Source: Okapia johnstoni
Lineage: Eukaryota; Chordata; Mammalia; Artiodactyla; Giraffidae
Reading direction: 5' to 3'
NCBI GenBank assembly: GCA_024291935.2
Contig: CM044311.1
Coordinates: 29,392,001 to 29,456,000 of the forward strand
DNA: 64,000 bases
The position numbers were made by a program, and so were the translations under genes. Under the pieces are notes generated by a model, which worked only from the letters and a program-made list of their open reading frames with translations, had not been told where the DNA came from and did no database searches. Below are positions 1-12,374 of the stretch, one piece after another. The first letter of the stretch is position 1; each line of letters starts with the position of its first letter.

Positions 1-2975
1 CATATGACTACTGGAAAAACCCCAGCTTTGACTAGACAGACCTTTTTGGCAAAGTAATTTCTCTGCTTTTCAATATGCTGTCTAGATTGGTCATAACTTT
101 TCTTCCAAGGAGCAAGCGTCTTTTAATTTTATGGCTGTACTCGCCACCTGCAGTGATTTTAGAGTCCAGAAAAATAAAGTCTGTCACTGTTTCCAGTTTT
201 CCTATCTCTCTGCCATGAAGTGATGGGACCAAATGTCATGATCTTAGTTTTCTGAATGCTGAGTTTTAAGCCAACTCTTTCACTCTCTTCTTTCACTTTC
301 ATCAAGAGGCTCTTTAGTTCTTTGCTTTCTGGTGTCATGTGCATATCTGAGGTTATTGATATTTCTCCCAGCAATCTTGATTCCAGCTTGTACTTCATCC
401 AGCCCAGCATTTCTCGTAGTGTACTCTGCATGTAAGTTAAATAAGCAGGGTGACCATATACAGCCTTGATGTATTCCTTTCCCTATTTGGAACAAGTCTG
501 TTGTTCCATGTCCAGTTCTAACTGTTGATTCCTGACCTGCATACAGATTTCTCAAGAGGCAGATCTGGTGGTGTGGGATTTCGATCTCTTGAAGAATTTT
601 CCAAGTTTGTTGTGATCCACACAGTCAAAGACTTTGGCATAGTCAATAAAGCAGAAATACATATTTTTCTGGAACTCGCGTCCTTTTGCGATGATCCAGC
701 AGATGTTGCCAATTTGATCTCTGGTTCCTCTGCCTTTTCTAAATCCAGCTTGAACATCTGAAAGTTCACAGTTCATGTACTGTTGAAGCCTGGCCTGGAG
801 AATTTTGAGCATTACTTTACTAGTGTGTGAAGTTGGTGCAATTGTGTGATAGTTTGAGCACTCTTTGGCATTGCTTTTTTGGGGATTGGAATGAAAACTG
901 ACCTTTTCCAGTCCTGTGACCACAGCTGAGGTTTCCAAATACGCTGGCATATTGAGTGCAACACTTTCACAGCATCATCTTTTAGGATTTGAAATAGCTC
1001 AACTGGAATTCCATCACCTCCACTAGCTTTGTTCATAGTGATTCTACCTAAATCCCACTTGACTTTGCATTCTAGGCTGTCTGGCTCTTGTTGAGTGATC
1101 ATATCATCGTGATTATCTGGTTCGTAAACATGTTTTCTGTACTGTTCTTCTGTGTATTGTTGCCACGTGTTCTTAAAATCTTCTGCTTATATTAGGTTCA
1201 TATGACTTCTGTTCTTTATTGTGCCCATCTTTGCATGAAATGTTCCCTTGGTATCTCTAATTTTCTTGAAGAGATCTCTAGTCTTTCAGATTCTATTGTT
1301 TTCCTCTATTTCTTTGCATTGATCACTGAGAAGGGCTTTCTTATCTCTCCTTGCTATTCTTTGGAACTCTGCATTCAAATGGGTATATCTTTCCTTTTCT
1401 CCTTTGCCTTTTGCTTTTCTTCTTTTCTCAGCTATTTGTAAGGGCTCCTCAGACAACTAGTTTGCCTTTTTGCATTTCTTTTTCTTGGGAATGGTCTGAA
1501 TCCCTGCCTCCTGTACAATGTCATGAACCTCCATCCATAGTTCTTCAGGAACTCTGTCTATGAGATTGAATCCTTTGAATCTGTTTGTCACTTCCACTGT
1601 ATAATTGTAAGGGATTTGATTTAGGTTATACCTGAATGGTTGAGTGGTTTTCCCTACTTTGTTCAATTAAATCTGAATTTGGCCATAAGGAGTTAATGAT
1701 CTGAGCCACAGTCAGCTCCCAGTCTTGTTTTTGCCGACTGTATAGAGGTCTCCACCTTTGGCTGCAAATAATAGAATCAATCTGATTTTGGTATTGACCA
1801 TCTGATGTCCATGTGTAGAGTCTTCTCTTATGTTGTTGGAAGAGGGTGTTTGCTGCAACCAGTGCATTCTTTTGGCAAAACTCTATTAGCCTTTTCCCTG
1901 CTTCATTTTGTACTCAAGGCCAAATTTGCCTGTTACTCCAGGTATCTCTTGACCTCCTACTTTTACATTCCAGTCCCCTATAATGAAAAGGCCGTCTTCT
2001 TTGGCATTTAGTTCTAAAAGGTCTTGTAGGTCTTCATAGAACCGTTCAATTTCAGCTTGTTCAGCATTACGTTTGGGGCATAGACTTGGACTACTGTGAT
2101 ATTGAATGGTTTGCCTTGGAAATGAACAGAGATCATTCTGTTGTTTTTGAGATTGAATCCAAGTAGTGCATTTTGGACTCTTCTGTTGATTATGATCGCT
2201 ACTCCATTTCTTCCAGGGATTCTTGCCCACAGTAGTAGATATAATGGTCATCTGAGTTAAATACACCCATTCCAGTCCATTTTAGTTCTCTGATTCGTAA
2301 AATGTTGATGTTCACTCTTGCCATCTCCGGTTTCACCACTTCCAGTTTGCAGTGACTCATGGACCAAACATTCCAGGTTCCTATGCAGTGTGCTCTTTGC
2401 ATCATTGTACTGTACCTCCATCACCAGTCACATCCACAACTGGCTGTTGTTTTTGCTTTGGCTCCATCTCTTCATTCTTTCTGGAGTTATATCTGCAGTT
2501 ATCTCCAGTAGCATATTAGGAACTACCAGCCTGGGGGGTTCGTCTTTCAGTTTCCTATATTTTTGACTTTTCATACTGTTCATAGGGTTTTCAAGGCAAG
2601 AATACTGAAATGATTTGCCATTTCCTTCTCCAGTGGGCCACGCTTTGTCAGAGCTCTCCACCATGACCCGTACATCTCGGGTGGCCCTACACCTGAGATG
2701 AGCCTACATGGCTCATAGTTTCATTGAATTAAAGAAGGCTGTGGTCCATGTGATCAGATAGGTTAGTTTTTGGTGATTGTGGTTTTCTTTCTGTCTGCCC
2801 TCTGATGCAGAAGGCTAAGAGTCTTATGGCAGCTTCCTGATAGGAGAGACTGACTGAGGTGGAAACTGGGTCTTGTTCTGATGGGCGGGGCTATGCTCAG
2901 TAAATGTTTAATCCAATTTTCTGTTGATGGGTATAGCTGTGTTCCCTCTCTATTATTTATTAGTAGCAAGAGGTT
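1..2975 (-). mobile_element. BovB (RTE) LINE, long copy cut by the window edge
   Basis: The minus strand reads as a BovB element. From right to left there is a 5' untranslated region (about 2,975-2,410), an endonuclease-like start (GTWNVWSM at about 2,380), a linker, then reverse transcriptase pieces (GFRKGRGTRDQI, FIDYAKVFDCVDHNK, RNLYAGQESTVRTGHG). The 3' end lies beyond base 1. The frame changes repeatedly, with stops between blocks. The expected YADD catalytic box reads YAHD near position 345, so one catalytic aspartate is lost. This is a dead, fairly old copy. The 5' boundary near 2,975 is approximate and I found no target-site duplication. Confidence 0.93.
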
Positions 2976-3523
2976 TGGAAGGGCAAAATCGAGTTTAGCA
3001 TCAAACCCCATTTCATGTAATTGAAATTGTAATGCTTATTTAAAAATCTTCTTTTATCTTTTTAGCCTTTAGAAAAAGGCACCTATATTCTCAATTGTCA
3101 CATGAGCTATAAACCATGGTTTTCAAATAAGCAAAATCAGAACTGTTAATAGCAAAAAGTAACAGAATCTGAATGGAAGCAATTCCTGCATTCTCTGTCT
3201 GAGAACACACAGGGAACAAATCACCAGATTAGATGCCATTTTCAAGCAGCAGGTTGAGTCAGAATAAATGAATAATTTAAGGAAACTTATTATGTGGCTG
3301 TAATATCTTTAGTAGTCCATTAAGGTCTAGTCACCTTCAACACTCCTACCTTTCTCACCCACTCACCTTCAACAGCAAAGTTCTACATCAAAGTGATTAA
3401 CTGCTGGGCATTACAATGTGTTAATATGACATTCTAATTGATCCAAATAAGTAACAGTGGTCTTAGAAGCTAATGATGAGAGGAAAGCCCTGATTAGTTA
3501 TGTCAGGTTAGAAAATTCTTCAG
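2976..3523. other. No gene or clear repeat seen
   Basis: AT-rich sequence with only short chance reading frames. No splice-bounded coding exon or recognisable repeat. Confidence 0.5.
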
Positions 3524-3536
3524 TCTCATGCTGTTT

Positions 3537-3683
3537 GTGTGTTAGTCGCTCAGTTGTGTCCGACTCTTTGCAACCCCATGGAATGTAGCCTGCCAGGCTC
3601 CTTTGTCCATGAAATTATCTAGGCAAGAATACTGGAGTGGGTAACTCTTTCCCTCTCCAGGAGATCTTCCCAGCCCAGGGAGC
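3537..3683 (-). mobile_element. Bov-tA/Bov-A SINE, 5' truncated
   Basis: Antisense Bov-A body (GTTAGTCGCTCAGTTGTGTC, then AAGAATACTGGAGTGGGTAA). It is flanked by a perfect 13-bp target-site duplication, TCTCATGCTGTTT, at 3,524-3,536 and 3,684-3,696. The tRNA-related head is missing, so insertion was 5' truncated. Confidence 0.95.
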
Positions 3684-3696
3684 TCTCATGCTGTTT

Positions 3697-5279
3697 ACAT
3701 TAATAAATTGTCAGAAAACCACAGGCCTTGGGAAAGAAGACAGCTGTTTTACCCCAATTTCAGATAGAATTGAAACAAATCTAAATGGTGCAAAATAGAG
3801 GTTTAAAAAAATGAGCAAGAGTCAAATCATGAGAAGAAAGGAATTATTTAGCTACTACTTTGTATCATGTGGTAACAGCTTTATGTTCCAAATCTAAAAT
3901 GGTCCTAAGCATCCAAGAGCACTCTTCACTAGTTGGCTACACTTCCACCATATGTTCAGCCTTGGAGCCTCTTCATATCACTGGAGGATAAGATGGAGCT
4001 AGTCAAATCCTCCCATCACACCAAATGTGATTTCAGAAGAAAGACCTTCAGTTCGCCATAAAAGAAAAGTGAAAATGCTTAAAAGGTAATGAGACTGGTA
4101 TCAGCAATTCCAAATTACATTTATAAAAAAAAGATACAGTGAGGACTTTATGCAACTATATTTTTAGTAACTATTTTAAGAAATGAAAGCTTCATATTTT
4201 CTGTAAGAAAAAAAATATTGACATGTGTTATACACAATGCCTAATTTTATTGTGCTAAGTGAATTGTTAAAATTTGGAAATTTATTCCATGTTTTAGCAT
4301 AATATTTGGCATTCTGACATAGTAGACACTAAAGAAACCAGAAGTGAAATTGAGTGCAGTACTTAGTTTATTACAAGATCTTATTATAAAAGTCCACATG
4401 GTGAATGTTATGGAAGACCCTATTTAATGCGACTTAGACATAATTTTCACGCCCAAAGTTACAAAGAAAAATGTCTTAACTAAAAATAATTAAAACATTT
4501 TAAGAATAAGAGTAAAAACAAGTCACATTGTAAAGCAGCTTGAATTCACTTTGAACAGACTCAAAATCAGAAATCAGATTTTCCAGGACTACCTTGGTTA
4601 AACTTCTAATAGGTGTGACTAAGACACCCTCCCCAGTTGCAGAATACTTTTGAGCAGTTATTCAAGAAGTGTTGACGGTAATCAGTTTGTTCAGTCTACA
4701 GTAGAGAATGGAAACTGTGGCATAAATTGACTTCTACAAATTCTTTGAAACTTTTCCTTTGATAAGTGGTATTTACTTTCCTGTTTATGGAAATCTTGGC
4801 AGACTTGTGTACTCACAGAAGGAAGAGACAGCATATGTCTTCTTAGGCTAGGTCATAAAAGGCTATGAAGCTTCCACCTGGTTCTCCTGGAATGCTTGCT
4901 CTTACAATGGTTGTCATGAGGGTACCCTTTGGGGACACAGCTGTCATGCTGTGGGAGCTTAAGCCCCACAAAGAGGACATATGCAAGTGTACCACGTGAT
5001 AGTTCTAGTCTTCTAGTGAATCCAACTCAAGTGCCAAACAAAGGAATGAACAAGTCTCTAGATGATTCTAGCTACTTGAGTCTTCCCAGCTCAGGCTTCA
5101 GACTTTATGGGTAGAGATAAGCTGCCTTCTCTGTATCTGGGTCACCCTTCTTCCCCATAGAAGCATGAACATCATAACATGCTTGCTCTTTTATACCACT
5201 AGGATTAGGGTGTTATGCAACAGTCAATAACTAGAAACAAACTAATACATTATTGACATAATTCCATATATTCAATTAG
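3697..5279. other. No gene or clear repeat seen
   Basis: AT-rich sequence. The open frame at 4,929-5,114 has no family resemblance and no splice context, and is treated as chance. Confidence 0.5.
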
Positions 5280-5447
5280 TGCATTTAAACTTTTATGTAT
5301 AGTTCATTTGATCTTTACCACAAACTAAGACAAGTAGTTTTAATCTGCTTATACATGAAAACCTGGAGTTCAGAGAACTTAAGTAACTTAGGTGGCTCTA
5401 CTTTTAAGTGATGGGATGGAAAATTGAAAATCAGGATTGCCCATGTC
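5280..5447 (-). mobile_element. MIR SINE remnant
   Basis: Diverged antisense MIR core. Order and wording match: a stretch of low T/A text with CTTTACCACAAAC, then CATGAAAACCTGGAGTTCAGAGAACTTAAGTAACTTAGG, whose MIR counterpart is the aligned GAGGAAACTGAGG...GTTAAGTAACTT segment. Boundaries are approximate. Confidence 0.6.
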
Positions 5448-5658
5448 TGAAGGCCATTTTTTTTATTATTGATTTTTTTTCCCCAGCGTGTTAATAAAAA
5501 CTAGAAAAAGAGCTATCCTTTTTAATGGCTATTTTAATGTTTCTCAAGCTTAATATCTTAGGCACTGTCAAACATGATTGAAATGAACATTCCATCATTT
5601 CAGTCACAAACTTTTGCATAACATATTCTGAAGGGAGGGGAAATTTTGGAGTTGATAT

Positions 5659-6864
5659 ATTTTTTATTTATTTATTTATTTGTTTTAGTTGGGGGCTAAT
5701 TACTTTACAATATTGTAGTAGTTTTTGCCATACATTAACATGAATCAGCCATGGGTTCACATGTGCTCCCCCTCCTGAACCCTCCTCTCACCTTCCTCCC
5801 CATCCCATCTCTCTGGGTCATCCCAACGCTCCATCCCTGAGCATCCGTCCCATGCATAGAACATGGAATGGTGTTCCGCTTCACATATGATAATATACAT
5901 GTTTCAATGTTATTGTCCCAGAACGTCCCACCCTCACCTTCTCCCTCAGAGTCCACAGGACTGTTCTGTGCATCTGTGTCTCTTATTCTGTCTCACATAT
6001 AGGGTTACCATTACCATCTTTCAAATTCCATATACATGCATTAGTATACTGTATTGGTGCTTTTCTTTCTGGCTCACTTCACTCTGTATAATGGGCTCCA
6101 GTTTCATCCATCTCAATAGAACGGATTCAAATGTATTTTTTTTTAATGGCTGAGTAATATTCCATCGTGTATATGTACCACAGCTTCCTTATCCATTCGT
6201 CTGCCGATGGACATCTAGGTTGCTTCCATGTCCTGGCTATTGTAAACAGTGCTGCGATGAACATTGGGGTACACGCGTCTCTTTCAATTCTGGTTTCCTT
6301 GGTGTGTATGCCTAGCAGTGGGATTGCTGGGTCATATGGCAGTTCTATTCCCAGTTTTTTAAGGAATCTCCACACTGTTCTCCACAGTGGAAAACATAGG
6401 CAAAACACTCTCTGACATAAATCACAGCAGGATCCTCCATGACCCACCCCCCAGAATATTGGAAATAAAAGCAAAAATAAACAAATGGGACCTAATTAAA
6501 ATTAAAAGCTTTTGCACAACAAAGGAAACTAGGAGCAAGGTGAAAAGACAGCCTTCAGAATGGGAGAAAATAATAGCAAACGAAGCAACAGACAAACAAT
6601 TAATCTCCAAAATATACAAGCAACTCCTGCAGCTGAATTCCAGAAAAATAAACGACCCAATCAAAAAATGGGCCAAAGAACTAAACAGACATTTCTCCAA
6701 AGAAGACATACAGATGGCTAACAAACACATGAAAAGATGCTCAACATCACTCACTATTAGAGAAATGCAAATCAAAACCACAATGAGGTACCATTACACA
6801 CCAGTCAGAATGGCTGCTATCCAAAAGTCTACAAGCAATAAATGCTGCAGAGGGTGTGGAGAAA
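5659..6864 (-). mobile_element. L1 LINE 3' end with inverted 5' segment (twin-primed)
   Basis: Two L1 pieces are joined head to head. Positions 5,659 to about 6,385 read on the minus strand as the ORF2 C-terminus plus 3' UTR, ending in a T-rich/(TTTA)n complement of the tail. Positions from about 6,386 to 6,864 read on the plus strand as the ORF2 segment just upstream ([33 protein letters not shown]). A 12-bp duplication, TGGAGTTGATAT, flanks the whole (5,647-5,658 and 6,865-6,876), so it is one insertion event. About 15 codons appear to be missing between the two L1 pieces. Confidence 0.93.
6127..6474 (-). pseudogene. L1 ORF2 C-terminal remnant
   Basis: The recognisable L1 part covers roughly residues 35-115 of this open frame. 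It contains ELPYDPAIPLLGIHT, MFIAALFTIARTWKQP and the terminal LWYIYTMEYYSAIKK. The upstream residues come from the antisense of the inverted segment and are not protein-related. There is no endonuclease or reverse transcriptase catalytic domain here, so the fragment is inert. It shows L1 identity and orientation rather than a functional product. Confidence 0.9.
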
Positions 6865-7011
6865 TGGAGTTGATATTTCAATTAGTCCAATATCTGGCCC
6901 CCAGTAGTTGCTTACAACATGCCTGAAATGATGAATTAGTGAATGAATAAATTAACCAACTTGAGTTAATTCAGAGGCAGAATTCCTTGAGAATGTAAGA
7001 GATTGATTTAG

Positions 7012-7434
7012 CTTCGGGACCAGAGACCAGGCTTGACCACTCAGGACTCTTGTGTGGCAGAAGTTTTATTGAAGTGTGAATAGGGACAGAGACATAGACA
7101 TCAGCAGGGGTACAGAGAGCACCCCAGTCACTAGTCTTAGCAAGGCCTTGTATACCTTTACTACACCCACTCCCACAACATACATCTTAAATTAACAAGA
7201 TTAAAACTAACAATAGAAAGATTTTACCAGACCTAATCTCAAGGTAACAAGATTAATCAAAAGCCTTCTTGTTAAAGGAGAAACATGTCCTGGAGCAAGA
7301 TACATTGTTATATTGACTAAAACAAAGCATTGTAGAAAAGAAGCTTGTCCTTTTCTCCTCCTTGGGAACTTCAGACCCCTCTCTCCTCCTTGGGGACCCC
7401 GGAATTATCAACCTACATAGGAACTGACTTTCTC
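7012..7434 (-). mobile_element. Solo LTR-like fragment, probable ruminant ERV (class II) LTR
   Basis: The text resembles an antisense ruminant endogenous retrovirus LTR. It starts with GGGACCAGAGACCAGGCTTG and carries TTTTATTGAAGTGTGAATAG (complement of a poly-A-signal region), followed by a GACATAGACATCAGCAGGGG stretch. A pyrimidine-rich end lies near 7,350-7,405. No gag, pol or env sequence is adjacent, so it is at most a solo LTR. The family assignment is from memory and both ends are approximate. Confidence 0.55.
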
Positions 7435-7571
7435 AATGTTTGCTTGTTTTCTGCTATTTATCATAAGATAAGGAAGGGAAGGTATTTATTCCTTTTATTA
7501 CTTCACATGAGTAAAGTATCTTAGTTGAGAGGATGCTTGATTAATATTCTTTGATAATGCCTTCGACTGGA

Positions 7572-7715
7572 CGGGAAGATCTCCTGGAGAAGGCAATGGC
7601 ACCCCACTCCAGTACTCTTGCCTGGAAACTCCCATGGATGGAGAAGCCTGGTGGGCTGCAGTCCATGGGGTCGAGAAGAGTCGGACACGGCTGAGCGACT
7701 TCACTTTCACTTTCA
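7572..7715 (+). mobile_element. BOV-A2-type SINE (single Bov-A unit)
   Basis: Plus-strand Bov-A body, beginning near GGAGAAGGCAATGGCACCCC and ending GACTTCACTTTCACTTTCA. Perfect 11-bp duplications, CTTCGACTGGA, lie at 7,561-7,571 and 7,716-7,726. Low divergence suggests a fairly recent insertion. Confidence 0.95.
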
Positions 7716-7726
7716 CTTCGACTGGA

Positions 7727-9308
7727 AAACATAGAATGGAGATCCAGAACAAATCAGGATTCACAAGTGGTTTTCATAAAATGAACTTGAAATAACTGCA
7801 CAGCAAGAATAGGTCTCTTAGAGATCTCACAAAACTACTATAATTTTTTTTTAAAGGCAAGATACTGGGAAAATATTTAAATTTTGGAAGCTAAATGCAG
7901 TAAGGTGATGTCTGTTGTTAACCTTAGCATTAAAATACTGCCATCCTTAAGGAAACAGTAGTAATATGTTGACTAAAGCCTTTTTATATTGATGTTTCTC
8001 TCTGGGATACTAAAAGTCAGATAAATAAGAGTATAATCCAGTTTAACTGGTTTGATACAATTTATATTATCATTGCTAAATTATTAGGTTAATGATGCTT
8101 TTAGGTGAAAAGTAGCTTCAGGAAGTCATAGGGACTAGTAAGGTTAAGCAGTTAATGGATGGAAAGCTGACCCATTCTTCTAAGATTCATCATGGCCCAA
8201 TCTCATATTGATTTTATCTCAACATTGTGAGATCTTATAGGGGAAGCTCTTCTATAAATATATAGGCAAAACAATTATTTTTAAAAATAAACATTTGGTC
8301 TGTAGAGGAAAGATCTTGAAAGATGAAATTCATTTACTGGAAAATGAAGTTTTCTAAAGACCTTTCACTAATTACAAGTGTTGGGTTGGCCAAAGAGTCG
8401 TTTTTTTTTTTTTTATAAAATGTTTTAAAAAACCCAAAAAACTTTCTGGCCAACCCAATTATACCTGAAAATATAGTCCATCAAACAAATTAAAATGATT
8501 AGCACATTAATTAGGTAACTGACAATTAAGTGTTTTATTTTTACTCTGAAAAGTGTCTGCAGAATCATTGTTTTCTGTGATGTGGCAATGCATCTTCAAG
8601 TAATTTCCAACTATTTATCAAGAGGCCACTAAGTAACCATCACTATACATATAATGATATCCAAAGCAGAAAAAAAATTCCTGTCATCATGTTGGTTACA
8701 GTCACAACTGAGGACCCAGGTGTTAATAGTTCAAACTGAGTTGTGAACAAAGGTTAGGAGGGAGGTTGTGAGAATAGCATTTTAACAGGAGGACTTTACG
8801 TATTAAGTGAGATCAGAGAATGCTTAACAGGAAACCTCTGTGCTTAATTAAACTACTGCTTAATTTGGCAACCACCAACCAGAGGGCTTGAAATGCTTGA
8901 ATCCAAATGAGATTGAAAATCTATCCTTCCTCCAGTCTAAGTCTTCCCCTATTCTCTCCTCCTACCTGAGGATCTATGTTTTCTTAAGATGACTTAAAGA
9001 AGAAAGTAGGAATGGCCTTGAAGAGAAGTCTTACTCTACTGTATCACCAGTATATCTCACTCACTGTAGTACGTATTTCAGTAGGCAGAAGAGCAAACCC
9101 TTGAAGTCATAAACATCCAGTGAAAATATTCAAGGCATCAGCAGTCCAAGCCTGGCTGAATTTTGCCAGAGTGAGTTCTGTTTTCTTACAGTTTCTATCT
9201 AAGAATGAAGATCAATTACATGCCTTTCCTGTAGCCCCCTTTATCTTGGTTTCTTATCTCCTGCAGGTGACTCTGCCTGTATCTGAAAGGAGCTAACATC
9301 CATACTCC
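7727..9308. other. No gene seen; one mariner hairpin inside
   Basis: Apart from the short mariner element at 8,381-8,459, this is AT-rich sequence without supported exons or recognisable repeats. Confidence 0.5.
8381..8459. mobile_element. Mariner-derived miniature inverted-repeat element
   Basis: Terminal inverted repeats TTGGGTTGGCCA (8,381-8,392) and TGGCCAACCCAA (8,448-8,459) face each other around an A/T-rich loop. The total is 79 bp with no coding capacity. This matches the short mariner-derived hairpins scattered through ruminant genomes. Confidence 0.85.
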
Positions 9309-11752
9309 CATACCATTTCTGTCCTTTACTGTGCCCATCTTTACATGAAATGTTCCCTTGGTATCTCTAATTTTCTTGAGATCTCTAGTCTTTCCCATTC
9401 TATTGTTTTCCTCTATTTCTTTGCACTGATCACTGAAGAAGGTTTTCTTATCTCTCCTTGCTACTCTTTGGAACTCTGCATTCAAATGGGTATATCTTTC
9501 CTTTTCTCCTTTGCCTTTTGCTTCTTTTCTCTTCTCAGCTATTTGTAAGGCTTCCTCAGACAACCATTTTTCCTTTTTGCATTTCTTTTTCTTGGGAATG
9601 GTCTTGATCCCTGCCTCCTGTACAATGTCATGAACCTCCATCCATAGTTCTTCAGGCGCTCTATCAGATCTAATCCCTTGAATCTATTTGTCACTTCCAC
9701 TGTATAATCATAAGGGATTTGATTTAGGTCATACCTGAATGGTCTAGTGGTTTTCCCTACTTTGTTCAAATTAAGTCTGAATTTTGCAGTAAGAAGTTAA
9801 TGATCTGAGCCACAGTCAGCTCCTGGTCTTATTTTTGCTGACTGTATAGAGTTTCTCCATTGTATGGACCTAACAGAAGCAGAAGATAGTAAGTAGAGGT
9901 GGCAAGAATACACAAGAACTATACAAAAAGATCTTCATGACCGAGATAACCACGATGGTGGGATCACTCACTTAGAGCCATATATCCTGGAATGCAGTCA
10001 AGTGGGCCTTAGGAAGCATCCCTATGAACAAAGCTAGTGGAGGTGATGGAATTCCAGTTGAGCTATTTCAAATCCTAAAAGTGATACTGTTAAAGTGCTG
10101 CACTCAATATGCCAGCAAATTTGGAAAACTCAGCAGTGGCCGCAGGACTGGAAAAGGTCAGTTTTCATTCTAATCCCAAAGACAGGCAATGCCAAAGAAT
10201 GTTTAAACTATCAAACAATTGCACTCATCTCACACTCTAGCAAAGGAGAAGGCAATGACAGCCCACTCCAGTAGACGGAGGAGCCTGGTAGGCTGCAGTC
10301 CATGGGGTCGATAAGAGTCAGACACAACTGAGCAATTTCACTTTCACTTTTCACTTTCATGCATTGGAGAAGGAAATGGCAACTCACTCCAGTGTTCTTG
10401 CCTGCAGAATCCCAGGGACGGGGGAGCCTGGTGGGCTGCCATCTATGGGGTCTCACAGAGTCGAACACGACTGATGCAATTTAGCAGCAGCAGCACATGC
10501 TAGCAAAGTAAGTTCAAAATTCTCCAAGCCAACCTCCAACAGTACGTGAACTGTGAACTTCCAGATGTTCAAGCTGGATTTAGAAAAGGCAGCGGAACCA
10601 AAGATCAAATTGCCAACATCAATTGGATCATTGAAAAAGTGAGATACCAGAAAAACATCTAGTCCTGCTTTATTGATTATACCAAAGCCTTTGACTGTGT
10701 GGATTTCAACAAACTATGGAAAATTCTTCAAGAGATGGGAATACCAGATCACCTGACCTGCCTCCTGAGAAATCTGTATGCAGGTCAAGAAGCAACAATT
10801 AGAACTGGACATGGATAAAGGACTGGTTCCAAATTGGGCAAGGAGTATGTCAAGGCTGTATATTGTCACCCTGTTTATTTAACTTACATGCAGAGTACAT
10901 CATGCGAAATGCCAGGCTGAATGAAGCACAAGCTGGAATCAAGATTGCTGGGAGAAATATCAATAACTTCAGATTCGCAGATGATGCCACAGTTATGGCA
11001 GAAAGTGAAGAAGAACTAAAGAGCCTCTTGATGAAAGTGAAAGAGGAGAGTGAAAAAGTTGGCTTAAAACTCAACATTCAAAAAATGAAGATCATGTCAT
11101 CCAGTCCCCTCACTTCATGGAAATAGATGGGGAAACAATGGAAACGGTAACAGATTTTTTGGGGGGAGGGGCTCCAAAATCACTGCAGATGTTGAGTGCA
11201 GCCATGAAATTAAAAGATGCTTGCTCCTTGGAAGAAAAGCTATGACCAACCTAGACAGCATATTAAAAAGCAGAGACATTACTTTGCCAACGAATCTCTG
11301 TCTAGTCAAAGTATGTTTTTTCCAGTCATCATGTTATGTATGTGAGAGTCGACGGTGAAGAAAGCTGAGTACCGAAGAATTGATGCTTTTGAACTGTGGT
11401 GTTGGAGAAGACTCTTGAGAGTCCCTTGGACTGCAAAGGAGATCAAACCAGTCAATCCCAAAGGAAATCAGTCCTGAATGTTCAGTGGAAAGACCGATGC
11501 TGAAGCTGAAACTCCAGTAATTTGGCCACCTGATGTGAAGAACTGACTCTGGAAAAGACCCTCATGCTGGGAAAGATTGAGGGCAGGAGGAGAATTGGAT
11601 GACAGAAAATGAGATGGTTGGATGGCATCACTGACTCAATGGACATGAGTTTGAGCAAGCTCCGGGAGTTGGTGATGGACAGGCAAGCCTGGTGTGCTGC
11701 AGTCCCTGGGGTGGCAAAGAGTCAGACACGACTGAGTGACTGAACTGAACTG
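9309..11752 (+). mobile_element. BovB LINE with inverted 5' segment and nested SINE
   Basis: Positions 9,309 to about 9,862 are antisense BovB (linker region: FKGLDLIE, NAEFQRVARRDKK on the minus strand). From about 9,863 to 11,752 it reads sense through the reverse transcriptase to the 3' end (GACTGAACTGAACTGA). The highest-coordinate end of the inverted piece (near GGTATGGG on the minus strand) meets in BovB coordinates the start of the sense piece (GTATGGACCTAACAG), as twin priming predicts. An FADD box is visible (NINNFRFADDATVMAES, about 10,960). Frameshifts and stops make it inactive. A BOV-A2 sits inside at 10,246-10,493. Confidence 0.92.
10246..10493 (+). mobile_element. BOV-A2 SINE (two Bov-A units) nested in BovB
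   Basis: Two Bov-A units joined by a TTCACTTTTCACTTTCATGC linker, ending in a (CAG)n tail. Flanking copies CACACTCTAGCAAAG (10,231-10,245) and CACATGCTAGCAAAG (10,494-10,508) are a 15-bp target-site duplication with two differences. The host BovB reading resumes directly afterwards. Confidence 0.95.
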
Positions 11753-11755
11753 ATC

Positions 11756-12374
11756 TATACTCCATTGTTTACCATGTCTGACCCCATATGGTAAACAAAC
11801 ATTTCCCCCAATGAAGCTGCAGTATCATCAAAACCAAAGCTCAGTTAAAACAGTTGCATAGCAATTTGAATTACTTTTAATTGCTAGATTTTCAGACTCA
11901 AGAGTTTGTAACCAGAATATTCTAGTTTCTTGCAAAGTAATGAGTCACATTTGTTTCACTTATATGTAAAGAAAGGATAGACTTATAGGCTTTTTGTATA
12001 ACAAAGGAACACAATTACTTACATTGATTTTGGATATACCTCTTGCAAAATTGAAATTATATTAATATATGGATTTTAAATAGTTGCTTCTTCTCCAGGT
12101 TGCACTTGTGATTCATAAATTTCAATGCTACATTTTAGGCAGGGCACCCACTGTTATTGACAAAATTTTAAATGCTAGTGACTATCTTGATGGTGAAGAG
12201 ATACTCATGGTCAGGTTCAAAATTGATCCATGTAGCAATACATCAAGTTGTAAAATTCTGAACTGCAGAATTTTAAGTTATTGCAGGTATACACAATCTG
12301 TGCATATTTTTAATGGAAGAAAGAGGAATCCAGGAAGCTAGGCAAAATATTTATGCATTTGTTCTCTCCATAGT
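11756..12374. other. No gene or clear repeat seen
   Basis: AT-rich sequence. The 85-codon frame at 12,084-12,341 has no recognisable domain and no splice support. Confidence 0.5.

Noticed and set aside
4929..5114. 61-codon open frame
   Set aside because: No recognisable motif, no splice sites in phase, isolated in AT-rich intergenic sequence.
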